64,000 nucleotides of DNA from Nocardioides sp. 503 (GCF_004522095.1 NZ_SPUI01000002.1:682001-746000), one strand, 5' to 3'. Shown: positions 8,541 through 17,787, counted from the first letter of the stretch. The notes: generated from the sequence alone by a model not told the origin. Translations and numbers: made by a program.

Positions 8541-9299
8541 ATGCCGCTGACGCCTGAGGACGTGAGCAACAAGCGATTCACGCCTGTCCGGCTCCGTGAG
8601 GGCTACGACATGGGCGAGGTCGACCAGTTCCTCGACGAGGTCGAGGCCGAGCTCGCTCGTCTCACCAAGGAGAACGACGACCTGCGCGCCAAGCTCGCGT
8701 CGGCCCAGAGCGGCGCCTCGTCGCCCGCCGAGACGGCCCCGCAGCCGGTCGTGGTCGAGCGTGCCCCCGAGCCGCAGCCCGAGCCCGAGCCGGTCCGCGA
8801 GGCGCCGGTCCCGGTCGCCGCCGCGGCGCCCGCCCCGGAGACCTTCCGGGTCGAGACGGTCCCGCAGGCCTCCAACGCCGCGGCCCGCCTGCTCGAGATC
8901 GCCACGCGCAACGCCGACGAGCTCGTCGAGGACGCCAAGAACCAGGCCGACAAGATCATCGGCGAGGCCCGCACCAAGGCCGAGCGCCTCGAGCACGAGT
9001 CGAAGAGCAAGGCCGACCGGCTCGAGTCCGACGCCCGCACCCGCTCGCAGATGCTCGACGCCGAGACCGCGGAGCGTCGTCAGCAGCTGTTCGGCGACCT
9101 CGAGAAGGAGCGCGACAAGCTCAGCCTCGACGTCGAGAACCTGCGCTCCTTCGAGCGCGAGTACCGCTCGCGGCTCAAGAGCTACTTCAGCCAGCAGCTC
9201 GAGGCGCTCCAGGGCTCCTCGGACACGGCGGCTCCCACGGGCGACCAGGCCCACGCCCCCAAGCGACTGCGCTCGATCCTGGGCGAGGACGAGGCCTGA
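8541..9299 (+). CDS. divIVA: DivIVA/Wag31, polar growth scaffold
   Basis: 252 residues from ATG 8541 (GGGTGAGG upstream). The N-terminal DivIVA domain (about 1-60) shows MPLTPEDVSNKRF and REGYDMGEVDQFLDEV. A Pro/Glu/Ala-rich linker follows (about 65-120), then a long coiled coil (about 125-230). DivIVA binds negatively curved membrane at poles and septa, and directs apical cell-wall growth in actinobacteria. An in-frame upstream start at 8451 would precede the conserved MPLTPEDV start and is rejected. A 15-bp-stem terminator follows directly. Confidence 0.95.
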   Translation: MPLTPEDVSNKRFTPVRLREGYDMGEVDQFLDEVEAELARLTKENDDLRAKLASAQSGASSPAETAPQPVVVERAPEPQPEPEPVREAPVPVAAAAPAPETFRVETVPQASNAAARLLEIATRNADELVEDAKNQADKIIGEARTKAERLEHESKSKADRLESDARTRSQMLDAETAERRQQLFGDLEKERDKLSLDVENLRSFEREYRSRLKSYFSQQLEALQGSSDTAAPTGDQAHAPKRLRSILGEDEA

Positions 9300-9313
9300 G
9301 CCTCTCCCTCACC

Positions 9314-9355
9314 GCGACAGACGGCCGGCCCCGAGGGGGTCCGGCCGTCTGTCGC
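9314..9355 (+). terminator. Strong hairpin terminator after divIVA
   Basis: A perfect 15-bp stem, GCGACAGACGGCCGG with its complement, and a 12-base loop, 14 bases after the divIVA stop and followed by ATTTA. It closes the dcw/division transcript. There is no long U tract, as is common in high-G+C actinobacteria. Confidence 0.85.
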
Positions 9356-9372
9356 ATTTACGGTGCGGCGGT

Positions 9373-9402
9373 TTGAGCCGTCTCCGCGCGACCGGCTACC
9401 CT
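9373..9402 (+). promoter_or_regulatory. Sigma-A-type promoter for the TraR/DksA-like gene
   Basis: TTGAGC (9373-9378), an 18-base spacer and TACCCT (9397-9402), between the divIVA terminator and the ATG at 9457. The gene therefore has a leader of about 45 bases that carries AGGAGG. Confidence 0.5.
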
Positions 9403-9456
9403 CCGTGCAGCCCGTGGCTCTCGTCACGGCGACCCCGGTCACAGGAGGCGGCATCC

Positions 9457-10401
9457 ATGGCTCGCAGCACCAGGAAGTCGCTGGCCGGACAGGCCGCCTC
9501 CGTCGCCCGCAAGGTCATCTCCCGGCGGCCCGCCACCTCCGCCGCGGTCTCCGCCGAGAAGTCGGCCCCGGTGAAGAAGGCGGCACCGGCGAAGAAGGCG
9601 GCACCGGCGAAGAAGGCGGCTCCGGCGAAGAACGCCGCGCCCGCGAAGAAGGCCGCGCCCGCGAAGAAGGCGGCACCCGCGAAGAAGGCGGCACCCGCGA
9701 AGAAGGCCGCACCGGCCAAGAAGGCCGCACCGGCCAAGAAGGCCGCACCGGCCAAGAAGGCCGCGCCCGCGAAGAAGGCGGCACCGACGAAGAAGGCGGC
9801 GCCGGCGAAGAAGGCCGCACCGGCGAAGAAGGCCGCGCCCGCGAAGAAGGCCGCGCCCGCGAAGAAGGCGGTACCGGCCAAGAAGGCGGTACCCGCCAAG
9901 AAGGCGGCACCGGCCAAGAAGGCCGCGCCCGCCACGAAGGCACCCGTGACGACGTCTCCTGCCAAGAAGGCCCCTGGCAAGAAGGCCTCCGCCAAGAAGA
10001 CCTCGACCAGCGCCCTGGTGGTCAAGGAGGGCGAGGGCGCCTGGACGAAGGCCGAGCTCAAGGAGGTGCTCGACGAGCTGCACGCGCAGCGCACGCACAG
10101 CACCGAGATCGTGACCGCGCAGGAGCTGGAGCTCTCCGCGCTGCTGCGCAACGCCGGTGACGGCGCCGGCCAGGACCAGGCCGACATGGGGGCGACGAGC
10201 TTCGAGCGCGACCACGAGCTCACGGTGCTCAACAACGAGCGGGACAAGCTGGCGCAGATCGACCGCGCGCTGGGTCGCATCGACGACGGCACCTACGGGG
10301 TCTGCGAGTCCTGCGGCAACCCGATCGGCAAGATGCGTCTGATGGCTTTCCCCCGTGCCACACTGTGCATGCCATGCAAGCAGCGCGAGGAACGTCGCTG
10401 A
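9457..10401 (+). CDS. TraR/DksA-type C4 zinc-finger protein with Lys-Ala-Pro repeat tail
   Basis: 314 residues from ATG 9457 (ACAGGAGGCGG upstream). Three parts are visible: a basic N-terminus (1-35); about 21 tandem hexapeptides of the type APAKKA (about 37-162), as in histone-H1-like actinobacterial DNA-binding proteins; and a C-terminal TraR/DksA module (about 185-314). The module has a coiled segment and a C4 zinc finger, CESC...CMPC. DksA relatives act in the RNA polymerase secondary channel, and the repeat probably binds nucleic acid. It is likely chromatin- or polymerase-associated, but the exact role is unknown. The repeat is in the N-terminal half, so it precedes the zinc finger. Confidence 0.85.
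   Translation: MARSTRKSLAGQAASVARKVISRRPATSAAVSAEKSAPVKKAAPAKKAAPAKKAAPAKNAAPAKKAAPAKKAAPAKKAAPAKKAAPAKKAAPAKKAAPAKKAAPAKKAAPTKKAAPAKKAAPAKKAAPAKKAAPAKKAVPAKKAVPAKKAAPAKKAAPATKAPVTTSPAKKAPGKKASAKKTSTSALVVKEGEGAWTKAELKEVLDELHAQRTHSTEIVTAQELELSALLRNAGDGAGQDQADMGATSFERDHELTVLNNERDKLAQIDRALGRIDDGTYGVCESCGNPIGKMRLMAFPRATLCMPCKQREERR
9565..9941 (+). repeat. 18-bp coding minisatellite (about 21 units)
   Basis: Tandem 18-bp units encoding APAKKA with few amino-acid changes (one KN, one PT, two VP, one TK). Units come in a few codon versions (GCACCG, GCGCCC or GCACCC) arranged in runs, which suggests expansion by unit duplication. It lies wholly inside the TraR/DksA-like gene and keeps frame. Confidence 0.9.
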
Positions 10402-11000
10402 GCGACGACGCCACGTCCGACCAGCCACCGCCGAGCACCTCGAGGCGACGCCTCTGGCTCCGCTTCGCGGCCGTGGCCCTGGTGGTCTACGCCGTCGACG
10501 TCGGGAGCAAGATCCTGGCCGTCGAGCGGCTGACCGGGCGCGAGGACATCCCGGTCGTCGGTGACCTGCTGGTCCTGCACCTGACCCGCAACCCCGGGGC
10601 GGCCTTCAGCACCGGCACCCAGTTCACCGAGGTCCTCAGCTGCATCGCCATCGCGGCGGTGGTGCTCGTGCTCTGGATGAGCCGCCGCCTCGGCAGCGCC
10701 GGGTGGGCCGTCGGCCTGGGGCTGCTGCTGGCCGGCGTCGCGGGCAACCTCACCGACCGGCTGCTGCGCGAGCCCGGACCGCTGCGTGGCCACGTCATCG
10801 ACTTCCTGATGCTGCCGAACTGGCCGATCTTCAACATCGCCGACATGGCCATCAACGCCGCCGCCGTGACCATCCTCGTCCAGGCCTTCCGGGGCGTGCA
10901 CCTGGACGGCGCCCGCGAGGACCGCTCGCGCGACCACGACGACGACGACCCCCACGAGACCGATCCCCCCGAGTCCAGCCCCCAGGAGCCGACCGCGTGA
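10374..11000 (+). CDS. lspA: LspA, lipoprotein signal peptidase II
   Basis: 208 residues from ATG 10374 (an ATG at 10365 is also possible; both overlap the previous gene's end). It is an aspartyl protease with four membrane helices that cleaves prolipoproteins before the lipidated Cys. The catalytic aspartates are in [10 protein letters not shown] and [11 protein letters not shown], and [11 protein letters not shown] is also conserved. The C-terminus is an acidic extension rich in Asp and Glu (about 180-208). The stop overlaps the rluD GTG. The lgt and lipoprotein genes further along the window use the same pathway. Confidence 0.94.
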   Translation: MQAARGTSLSDDATSDQPPPSTSRRRLWLRFAAVALVVYAVDVGSKILAVERLTGREDIPVVGDLLVLHLTRNPGAAFSTGTQFTEVLSCIAIAAVVLVLWMSRRLGSAGWAVGLGLLLAGVAGNLTDRLLREPGPLRGHVIDFLMLPNWPIFNIADMAINAAAVTILVQAFRGVHLDGAREDRSRDHDDDDPHETDPPESSPQEPTA

Positions 11001-11932
11001 CCCAGACCGACCACCGCAGCCTGCACGTCCCCGACGGGCTGGCCGGCGAGCGCGTCGACGCCGCCCTGGCACAGATGTTCGGGCTCTCGCGCACCCGCGC
11101 GGCCGACCTCATCGCCCAGGGCCTGGTGACCGTCGACGGCGGGGGCGTGGCCAAGAGCGACCGGGTCCTGCCCGGCGCCCTGCTGGACGTCACCATCCCG
11201 CACGAGCGCGACGTCCTCGCGGTCGTGCCGGAGATCGTCGAGGGCATCAAGATCATCCACGACGACGACTCCATCGTCGTGATCGACAAGCCGGTCGGCG
11301 TCGCGGTGCACCCCTCCCCGGGCTGGTCGGGGCCCACCGTGGTCGGCCACCTCGCGGGGGCCGGCTTCCGCATCGCCACCAGCGGCGCCCCCGAGCGCCA
11401 GGGGATCGTGCAGCGCCTCGACGTCGGCACGTCGGGCGTCATGGTGATCACCAAGTCCGAGCACGGCTACTCGCTGCTCAAGAACGCCTTCCGGCAGCGC
11501 ACCGTCGACAAGACCTACCACGCGCTGGTGCAGGGACATCCGGACCCGCACGAGGGCACGGTCGACGCCCCGATCGGGCGCCACCCCAAGGCGGACTACA
11601 AGTTCGCCGTGATGGCCGACGGTCGCGCCAGCGTCACCCACTACTCCACGCTCGAGGCGCACCGCTTCGCCAGCCTGCTGGAGGTGCACCTCGAGACCGG
11701 CCGGACCCACCAGATCCGGGTCCATATGGCCGCGCTCAAGCACCCCTGCGTCGGCGACATCACCTACGGCGCCGACCCCACGCTGTCGCGCCGCGTCGGC
11801 CTCGAGCGCCAGTGGCTGCACGCCGTACGCCTGGGCTTCGAGCACCCCGACAGCGGTGCCTACGTGGAGTACGAGTCGACCTACCCCGACGACCTCACGC
11901 ACGCGCTCGAGGTCATCCGAGATGCCGACTGA
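10997..11932 (+). CDS. rluD: RluD-family 23S rRNA pseudouridine synthase
   Basis: 311 residues from GTG 10997, overlapping the lspA stop. An N-terminal S4 RNA-binding domain (about 8-70) is followed by the RluA-type catalytic domain. The catalytic Asp142 lies in QRLDVGTSG, and [13 protein letters not shown] is the second family block. It is predicted to isomerise uridines in 23S rRNA helix 69. RluA/C/D cannot be told apart with certainty by reading alone, but the lspA-rluD pairing is typical. Its stop overlaps the next start. Confidence 0.92.
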   Translation: MTQTDHRSLHVPDGLAGERVDAALAQMFGLSRTRAADLIAQGLVTVDGGGVAKSDRVLPGALLDVTIPHERDVLAVVPEIVEGIKIIHDDDSIVVIDKPVGVAVHPSPGWSGPTVVGHLAGAGFRIATSGAPERQGIVQRLDVGTSGVMVITKSEHGYSLLKNAFRQRTVDKTYHALVQGHPDPHEGTVDAPIGRHPKADYKFAVMADGRASVTHYSTLEAHRFASLLEVHLETGRTHQIRVHMAALKHPCVGDITYGADPTLSRRVGLERQWLHAVRLGFEHPDSGAYVEYESTYPDDLTHALEVIRDAD

Positions 11933-12635
11933 CCTGGTCCTCAGGCCGGCCGACCCGCGCGACGCCGCCGCGGTGGCGATGGTCCACCTGGAGTCCAGGG
12001 CGGCCGCGCCGATGCCGCCGCCGACGCACCCCGAGCACGAGGTGCGGGCCTGGCTGTCCGGCCGGCTCGGCACCGACGAGGTCTGGGTCGCCGAGCGGGA
12101 CGGCCGCGTCGCCGGCTACGCGCGGCTGACCGACGTCTGGCTCGACGACCTCTACGTCGCGCCGCCGTACGCCGGACGGGGTGTCGGGTCCGCGCTGCTG
12201 GACCTGGCGAAGTCGCGGCGACCGGGCGGGTTCTGCGTGTGGGTCTTCGAGATGAACGCCCCCGCCCGGGCCTTCTACGCCGCGCGCGGGCTGGTGGAGC
12301 TGGAGCGCACCGACGGCAGCGCCAACGAGGAGCGCGCGCCGGACATCCGGATGGCCTGGCCGGGCGCCGACCCGGTGGCGTTCCTGCGCGGCCTCATCGA
12401 CGAGGTCGACGAGCAGCTGGGCGACCTGCTGGCCAGGCGTGCCGCCCTCACCCGTGCGGTGCAGCCGCACAAGGCGCAGCCGGACGCGCGCGACCCCCAG
12501 CGCGACCTCCAGCGCGAGCGGGCCATCGCCGAGGCGCTGGCCCGGCGCGCCCCTGCCCTCGGTGCCGAGCGCCTGCAGCGCATCGTGCACGCCATCGTCA
12601 CCGAGTCCCTGGACGCGGCCCAGGACGCTCCCTGA
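11922..12635 (+). CDS. GNAT acetyltransferase fused to a chorismate mutase (AroQ-type) domain
   Basis: 237 residues, ATG 11922 overlapping rluD by 11 bases. Residues 4-145 are a GNAT fold with the acetyl-CoA loop [11 protein letters not shown] (83-93) and the [13 protein letters not shown] helix. Residues 150-237 match the all-helical chorismate mutase of E. coli PheA. Aligning Arg156 with EcCM Arg11 places Arg173 at Arg28, Lys184 at Lys39, Asp195 at Asp48, Arg198 at Arg51 and Glu199 at Glu52, with a 2-residue insertion before RDLQRER. Ser229 aligns with Ser84, while Gln234 is one place off Gln88. Acetyl acceptor and pathway are unknown. The mutase assignment is my own alignment. Confidence 0.75.
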   Translation: MPTDLVLRPADPRDAAAVAMVHLESRAAAPMPPPTHPEHEVRAWLSGRLGTDEVWVAERDGRVAGYARLTDVWLDDLYVAPPYAGRGVGSALLDLAKSRRPGGFCVWVFEMNAPARAFYAARGLVELERTDGSANEERAPDIRMAWPGADPVAFLRGLIDEVDEQLGDLLARRAALTRAVQPHKAQPDARDPQRDLQRERAIAEALARRAPALGAERLQRIVHAIVTESLDAAQDAP

Positions 12636-12654
12636 CCGTCGCGGGGGAGCGGCC

Positions 12655-13518
12655 GTGCTGACCGCCGTCCTCCTCACCCTGCTGGGGTCGGTCGCTCACG
12701 CGGCGTGGAACCTCCTGGCCAGCCGCGCGCACGCCGAGGACAGCCGCGTCTTCGTGTGGGTCTACTCCATGCTCTCCCTGGTGGCGCTCGCGCCGGCCGC
12801 GGCGGTGGCGGTGGCGCTCGGCGCCGAGCTGACCTGGACGCTGGTGGGGGCCAGCGCGCTGAGCGCGCTGTTCCACACCTGCTACGCGGTGTCCCTGCAG
12901 GCGGCGTACTCGCGCAGCGACCTCAACGTCACCTACCCGGTCGCCCGCGGCCTGGGACCGGTGCTGGCCTCGGCCTTCGCGGTGGCCGTCCTGCACGAGC
13001 GGCTGAGCGCCGCCGGCTGGGTCGGCATCGCCCTCATCACGGCCGGGGTCGGCGTGGTCTCGACCGGGGCGGCTCCCGCGGACACCCGGCACCGGCGCGC
13101 GGCCGGGCTCCGGTGGGGCCTGCTGATCGCGGTCGCGATCGCTGCCTACACGCTGTGGGACGCCCACGCGGTCGCCGAGCTGGGGGTCGACCCGGTGCTC
13201 TACTACGCCGTCGGCGGGGTGTGGATGTGCGCGGTCCTGACCGCCTCGTGCGCCTCGCGGCTGCGCCTGGCCCGCGAGGTCGCGCGGCGGCACTGGCGCA
13301 CCGGCGCCGCGGTGGCCGTGCTGTCCCCGGTCGCCTACGTCCTGGTGCTGGTCGCGCTCACGATGGCGCCGGTCTCGGTGGTGGCGCCGCTGCGCAGCAC
13401 CAGCATCGTGGTGGGCAGCCTGGTGGCCTGGTGGTGGCTGGGCGAGGCGCACGGGGCGCGCCGCCTGCTGGGGGCGCTGGTGGTCACGGCGGGGGTGGCC
13501 GCCCTGGTGCTGGCGTGA
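12655..13518 (+). CDS. EamA/DMT-family transporter
   Basis: 287 residues from GTG 12655 (GGGGGAG upstream), almost wholly hydrophobic with about ten predicted helices in two EamA repeats. The end of each repeat shows the family pattern: TYPVARGLGPVLASAFAV and VVAPLRSTSIVVGSLVAW, each followed by an E-containing turn (LHERLSAAGW, LGEAHGARRL). The substrate is unknown; relatives export amino acids or metabolites or act as uncharacterised permeases. It lies 19 bases after the GNAT-mutase gene and may be co-transcribed. Confidence 0.85.
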   Translation: MLTAVLLTLLGSVAHAAWNLLASRAHAEDSRVFVWVYSMLSLVALAPAAAVAVALGAELTWTLVGASALSALFHTCYAVSLQAAYSRSDLNVTYPVARGLGPVLASAFAVAVLHERLSAAGWVGIALITAGVGVVSTGAAPADTRHRRAAGLRWGLLIAVAIAAYTLWDAHAVAELGVDPVLYYAVGGVWMCAVLTASCASRLRLAREVARRHWRTGAAVAVLSPVAYVLVLVALTMAPVSVVAPLRSTSIVVGSLVAWWWLGEAHGARRLLGALVVTAGVAALVLA

Positions 13519-13565
13519 ACCGGGGCTGTCGGTGCGTGGTGCCACCATGGCCGGAGCGGTTCGCG

Positions 13566-13571
13566 TAGGCT
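13566..13571 (+). promoter_or_regulatory. -10-like TAGGCT upstream of dnaE
   Basis: TAGGCT in the 164-base gap between the EamA gene and dnaE, the same hexamer as used before pyk. No convincing -35 is seen. It would give a leader of about 105 bases before ATG 13683. Confidence 0.35.
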
Positions 13572-13682
13572 GGCGGTCTTCCCCCAGCGAGACGATCAGG
13601 AGCCCGCGCCAGCGATGGCGACGGGATGACGAGGCCGCTGACGCATGCCCGATCTCGACCGGCGAGGAGCGCCCAGCAGACC

Positions 13683-16600
13683 ATGACGACCGGCTCCGAC
13701 TCCTTCGTCCACCTGCACGTCCACACCGAGTACTCCATGCTCGACGGTGCGGCCAGGCTCGGGGCGCTGACCGAGCGGGCCGCCGAGCTGGGCATGCCCG
13801 CCGTGGCGATGACCGACCACGGCAACGTGTTCGGCGCCTACGAGTTCTACGCGAAGGCGAAGAAGGCCGGGGTCAAGCCGATCATCGGCATCGAGGCCTA
13901 CTTCACGCCCAACATCTCGCGCTTCGAGCGCAAAGGCGTCAACTTCTACGGCGGCGGCCCCGACGACGTCTCCGCCCGCGGCGCCTACACCCACATGACG
14001 CTGCTCTCCGAGACGACCGAGGGCATGCACAACCTGTTCCGCCTCTCGACCGGCTCGTGGCGCGACGGGTTCTTCAAGCACCCCCGCATGGACCGCGAGC
14101 TGCTCTCGCAGCACGGCAGGGGCATCATCGGCACCACCGGCTGCCCCTCCGGCGAGGTCCAGGTCCACCTGCGCCACGGCAACTACGAGGCGGCCAAGCA
14201 GGTGGCGGGCGAGTTCCAGGACATCCTGGGCCGCGACAGCTACTTCCTGGAGCTGATGGACCACGGGCTCGACATCGAGCGCCGGGTCAAGGACGGCCTC
14301 CTCCGGCTGGCCAAGGACCTCTCGATCCCGCTGCTGGCCACCAACGACTCCCACTACGTCATGCGCGAGGACGCCAAGAGCCAGGAGCACCTGCTCTGCA
14401 TCAACTCCGGCTCCACGATGGACATCCCGGCCGGTGACGGCCCCGGCCAGCGCTTCGCGTTCAACGGCGACGGCTACTACCTCAAGTCCGCCGCCGAGAT
14501 GCGCGACACCTGGCGCGACTTCCCCGAGGCCTGCGACAACACGCTGCTCATCGCGGAGCGCTGCGACGTGCAGTTCACCGAGGGCAACGGCACGTTCATG
14601 CCGCGCTTCCCCTGCCCTCCCGGGGAGAACGAGGACTCCTGGCTGGTCAAGGAGGTCGAGAAGGGCCTGCGCTTCCGCTACCCCGACGGCATCCCCGACG
14701 CCGTGCGCAAGCAGGCCGACTTCGAGGTCGGCGTCATCACCCAGATGGGCTTCCCGGGCTACTTCCTGGTCGTCGCCGACTTCATCAACTGGGCCAAGGA
14801 CAACGGCATCCGCGTCGGCCCGGGCCGCGGCTCCGGTGCCGGGTCGATGGTCGCCTACGCCATGCGCATCACCGACCTGGACCCGCTGGTCCACGGGCTG
14901 ATCTTCGAGCGCTTCCTCAACCCCGACCGCGTCTCGATGCCCGACTTCGACATCGACTTCGACGAGCGCCGGCGCGGCGAGGTGATCCGCTACGTCTCCG
15001 ACAAGTACGGCGACGACCGGGTCTCGATGATCGTCACCTACGGCACGATCAAGGCCAAGCAGGCCGTCAAGGACTCCAGCCGCATCCTGGGCTACCCCTT
15101 CGCCATGGGCGACCGCATCACCAAGGCCATGCCGGCCTCGGTCATGGGCAAGGACGTGCCGCTCAAGGAGATCTTCGACCCGGCCCACAAGCGCTACGGC
15201 GAGGGCGGGGAGTTCCGCACGCTCTACGACGGCGACGCCGACGTCAAGAAGGTCGTCGACACCGCCATCGGCATCGAGGGGCTCAAGCGCCAGTGGGGCG
15301 TCCACGCCGCCGGCGTGATCATGTCCAGCGAGCCGCTGATCGACATCATCCCGATGCTCAAGCGCCCGGCCGACGGCGCGATGATCACCCAGTTCGACTA
15401 CCCGACGTGCGAGGCGCTCGGGCTCATCAAGATGGACTTCCTGGGGCTGCGCAACCTCACGGTCCTCGACGACGCCATCAAGAACATCCAGGCCAACCGC
15501 GGCGAGACCGTGGTGCTGGAGGACCTCGAGCTCACCGACGAGGCGACCTACGGGCTGCTGCAGCGCGGCGACACGCTGGGCGTCTTCCAGCTCGACGGCG
15601 GGCCGATGCGAGCGCTGCTGCGCTCGATGAAGCCCGACACGTTCGAGGACATCTCGGCCGTCGGCGCGCTCTACCGGCCGGGGCCGATGGGCGCCGACTC
15701 GCACAACAAGTACGCCCGTCGCAAGACCGGGCGCGAGCCGGTCGACCCGCTGCACCCCGAGCTCGCCGAGGCGCTCCAGGACATCCTCGGCGAGACCTAC
15801 GGCCTGATCGTCTACCAGGAGCAGGTCATGGCGATCGCCCAGCAGCTCGCGGGCTACACGCTGGGACAGGCCGACATCCTGCGCCGCGCGATGGGCAAGA
15901 AGAAGAAGGAGGAGCTGGACAAGCAGTTCGCCGGCTTCTCCGCGGGCATGCAGGAGCGCGGCTTCTCCGCCCACGCGATCAAGACGCTGTGGGACACCCT
16001 GCTGCCGTTCTCCGACTACGCCTTCAACAAGGCCCACTCCGCCGCCTACGGGCTGGTGTCCTACTGGACGGCCTACCTCAAGGCCAACTACCCCGCCGAG
16101 TACATGGCGGCGCTGCTGACCTCGACCAAGGACGACAAGGACAAGTCGGCGATCTACCTCAACGAGTGCCGACGGATGAAGATCCAGGTACTGCCGCCCG
16201 ACGTCAACGAGTCGGCCAACAACTTCACCCCGGTCGGCCACGACATCCGCTTCGGGCTGACCGCCATCCGCAACGTCGGCGCCAACGTCGTCGACGGGAT
16301 CGTGGCGGCGCGCTCCGAGCACGGCCGCTACGAGTCCTTCGACGACTTCCTGAGCAAGGTCCCCGCGGTGGTCTGCAACAAGCGGGTCATCGAGTCGCTG
16401 ATCAAGGCCGGGGCCTTCGACGAGCTCAAGCACCGTCGCCGCGCGCTCGTGGCGATCCACGAGAACGCCATCGACCAGTACATCGACATCAAGAAGAACG
16501 AGGCGATCGGGCAGGACTCCCTGTTCGGCGGCCTCGAGGACGAGGTCGGGGGAGGGTTCGCGATGACCGTCGCGATCCCCGACATCGACGAGTGGGACAA

Positions 16601-17231
16601 GACCACGCTGCTCGGCCACGAGCGCGACATGCTGGGGCTCTACGTCTCCGACCACCCGCTGCTCGGGCTCGAGCACGTGCTCTCCAACGGCACCGACTGC
16701 ACGATCGGCCAGCTGATCCTCGACGAGGAGCGCGCCGACGGCTCCACCGTCACCGTGAGCGGCCTGGTCACCTCGGTGCAGCGCAAGATCACCAAGCGCG
16801 GCGACGCCTGGGCGATGGTCAGCCTCGAGGACCTCGAGGGCGCCATCGACGTGCTGCTCTTCCCCAGCTCCTACCAGCTGGCCAGTCCCTACCTCGTCGA
16901 GGACGCGATCCTCACGGTCAAGGGCCGGCTCAGCCGCAGCAAGGACCAGCCCGAGCTGCACGGCCAGGAGGTGACCGTCCCCGACCTGTCCGACGGGCCG
17001 TCCGGGCCGGTCGTGATCAGCCTGCCCTCGACGCGGTGCACCCCGCCGGTGATCGAGCAGCTCAGGGACGTCCTCGGCACCCACCCCGGGCTGACCGAGG
17101 TGCGCCTGCGCCTGCTGACCCGCGACGCCACCAAGGTGATGCGCCTCGACGACCGGCTGCGGGTCTCACCGAGCCCGGCGCTCTTCGCCGACCTCAAGCA
17201 GCTGCTGGGCCCCGGATGTCTGGCGGGGTGA
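13683..17231 (+). CDS. dnaE: DnaE1, DNA polymerase III alpha subunit
   Basis: 1182 residues from ATG 13683; an upstream in-frame ATG at 13626 is possible but lacks a ribosome site and precedes the conserved start. The order is: PHP domain with VHLHVHTEYSMLDG and TDHGNVFG (in actinobacteria the likely proofreading nuclease), polymerase core with GPGRGSGAGSMVAYAM, catalytic aspartates in PDFDIDFDERR, the helix-hairpin-helix region (about 870-950), and an OB domain near residues 1020-1100. Length and order match DnaE1, the main replicase. The last bases overlap the next gene. Confidence 0.97.
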   Translation: MTTGSDSFVHLHVHTEYSMLDGAARLGALTERAAELGMPAVAMTDHGNVFGAYEFYAKAKKAGVKPIIGIEAYFTPNISRFERKGVNFYGGGPDDVSARGAYTHMTLLSETTEGMHNLFRLSTGSWRDGFFKHPRMDRELLSQHGRGIIGTTGCPSGEVQVHLRHGNYEAAKQVAGEFQDILGRDSYFLELMDHGLDIERRVKDGLLRLAKDLSIPLLATNDSHYVMREDAKSQEHLLCINSGSTMDIPAGDGPGQRFAFNGDGYYLKSAAEMRDTWRDFPEACDNTLLIAERCDVQFTEGNGTFMPRFPCPPGENEDSWLVKEVEKGLRFRYPDGIPDAVRKQADFEVGVITQMGFPGYFLVVADFINWAKDNGIRVGPGRGSGAGSMVAYAMRITDLDPLVHGLIFERFLNPDRVSMPDFDIDFDERRRGEVIRYVSDKYGDDRVSMIVTYGTIKAKQAVKDSSRILGYPFAMGDRITKAMPASVMGKDVPLKEIFDPAHKRYGEGGEFRTLYDGDADVKKVVDTAIGIEGLKRQWGVHAAGVIMSSEPLIDIIPMLKRPADGAMITQFDYPTCEALGLIKMDFLGLRNLTVLDDAIKNIQANRGETVVLEDLELTDEATYGLLQRGDTLGVFQLDGGPMRALLRSMKPDTFEDISAVGALYRPGPMGADSHNKYARRKTGREPVDPLHPELAEALQDILGETYGLIVYQEQVMAIAQQLAGYTLGQADILRRAMGKKKKEELDKQFAGFSAGMQERGFSAHAIKTLWDTLLPFSDYAFNKAHSAAYGLVSYWTAYLKANYPAEYMAALLTSTKDDKDKSAIYLNECRRMKIQVLPPDVNESANNFTPVGHDIRFGLTAIRNVGANVVDGIVAARSEHGRYESFDDFLSKVPAVVCNKRVIESLIKAGAFDELKHRRRALVAIHENAIDQYIDIKKNEAIGQDSLFGGLEDEVGGGFAMTVAIPDIDEWDKTTLLGHERDMLGLYVSDHPLLGLEHVLSNGTDCTIGQLILDEERADGSTVTVSGLVTSVQRKITKRGDAWAMVSLEDLEGAIDVLLFPSSYQLASPYLVEDAILTVKGRLSRSKDQPELHGQEVTVPDLSDGPSGPVVISLPSTRCTPPVIEQLRDVLGTHPGLTEVRLRLLTRDATKVMRLDDRLRVSPSPALFADLKQLLGPGCLAG

Positions 17232-17764
17232 CCACCGAGCCGCCCACCCACGTCGCCGCCGAGCGTCGCGCGGTCAGGCCGCTGGTGTGGCAGGCCGTCG
17301 CGGTCGTGGTGCTCTACGCCGCGGTGGGCGCGGGCGCCGGCTGGCTCTGGCACCACCTCTGGGACCCGCCGACGGGGGTCGCGGTCGACGGCCGCTTCTA
17401 CCTCGACTCCGCCGGCCTGCGGGGGGAGTTCTCCAGCACCGGCTGGTTCGTCGTCGTGGCGGCCGGGGTGGGCCTGGTGCTGGGCGTCGGGTGCGCCCTG
17501 CTCGTCCAGCGCTCCGAGCTGGTCACGCTCGTGGCCGTGGTCGTGGGCGCCGCCCTGGCGACGTACGTGATGTGGAAAGTCGGTCTCTCGCTGAGCGCCG
17601 AGGACCCCGCCCGCCTCGCCCGGTCGGCCACGGACGGCGACCGGCTGCCGGCGCGCATCGAGGTCTCGGGGGGCAGCCCCTTCCTGGTGCTCCCGGCCGC
17701 CTCGCTGGCCGCGCTGGCCGTCGCCTACGCCGGCTTCCCGAAACGTCGTCTCAGGCGCGGTTGA
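17216..17764 (+). CDS. Small integral membrane protein downstream of dnaE
   Basis: 182 residues from ATG 17216; GTG 17228, overlapping the dnaE stop as GTGA, is an equally good start. About four membrane helices (near 26-48, 75-96, 105-122 and 157-175) with a conserved-looking extracytoplasmic segment LWDPPTGVAVDGRFYLD between the first two. It resembles what I recall of the DUF2567 family, but I cannot verify this. No function is known. It is tightly coupled to dnaE. Confidence 0.75.
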   Translation: MSGGVTTEPPTHVAAERRAVRPLVWQAVAVVVLYAAVGAGAGWLWHHLWDPPTGVAVDGRFYLDSAGLRGEFSSTGWFVVVAAGVGLVLGVGCALLVQRSELVTLVAVVVGAALATYVMWKVGLSLSAEDPARLARSATDGDRLPARIEVSGGSPFLVLPAASLAALAVAYAGFPKRRLRRG

Positions 17765-17781
17765 GCGGGAACCACCGCGGG

Positions 17782-17787
17782 TAGGCT
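17782..17787 (+). promoter_or_regulatory. -10-like TAGGCT before the DUF3352-type gene
   Basis: TAGGCT about 88 bases before the GTG start, in the 110-base gap after the preceding gene. A GTTGAG (17760-17765) 16 bases upstream is a possible weak -35. Confidence 0.4.

Noticed and set aside
9565..9941. CRISPR or non-coding satellite
   Set aside because: The 18-bp units keep reading frame, encode a regular APAKKA peptide and lie inside a gene with a clear start and a C-terminal zinc finger.
13596..17084. An open frame of more than 1100 codons on the minus strand opposite dnaE
   Set aside because: Long antisense frames are expected in very high-G+C DNA. This one has no family motif, is rich in Val/Gly/Arg/Asp as predicted for a complement of coding sequence, and dnaE on the plus strand is complete with all motifs.
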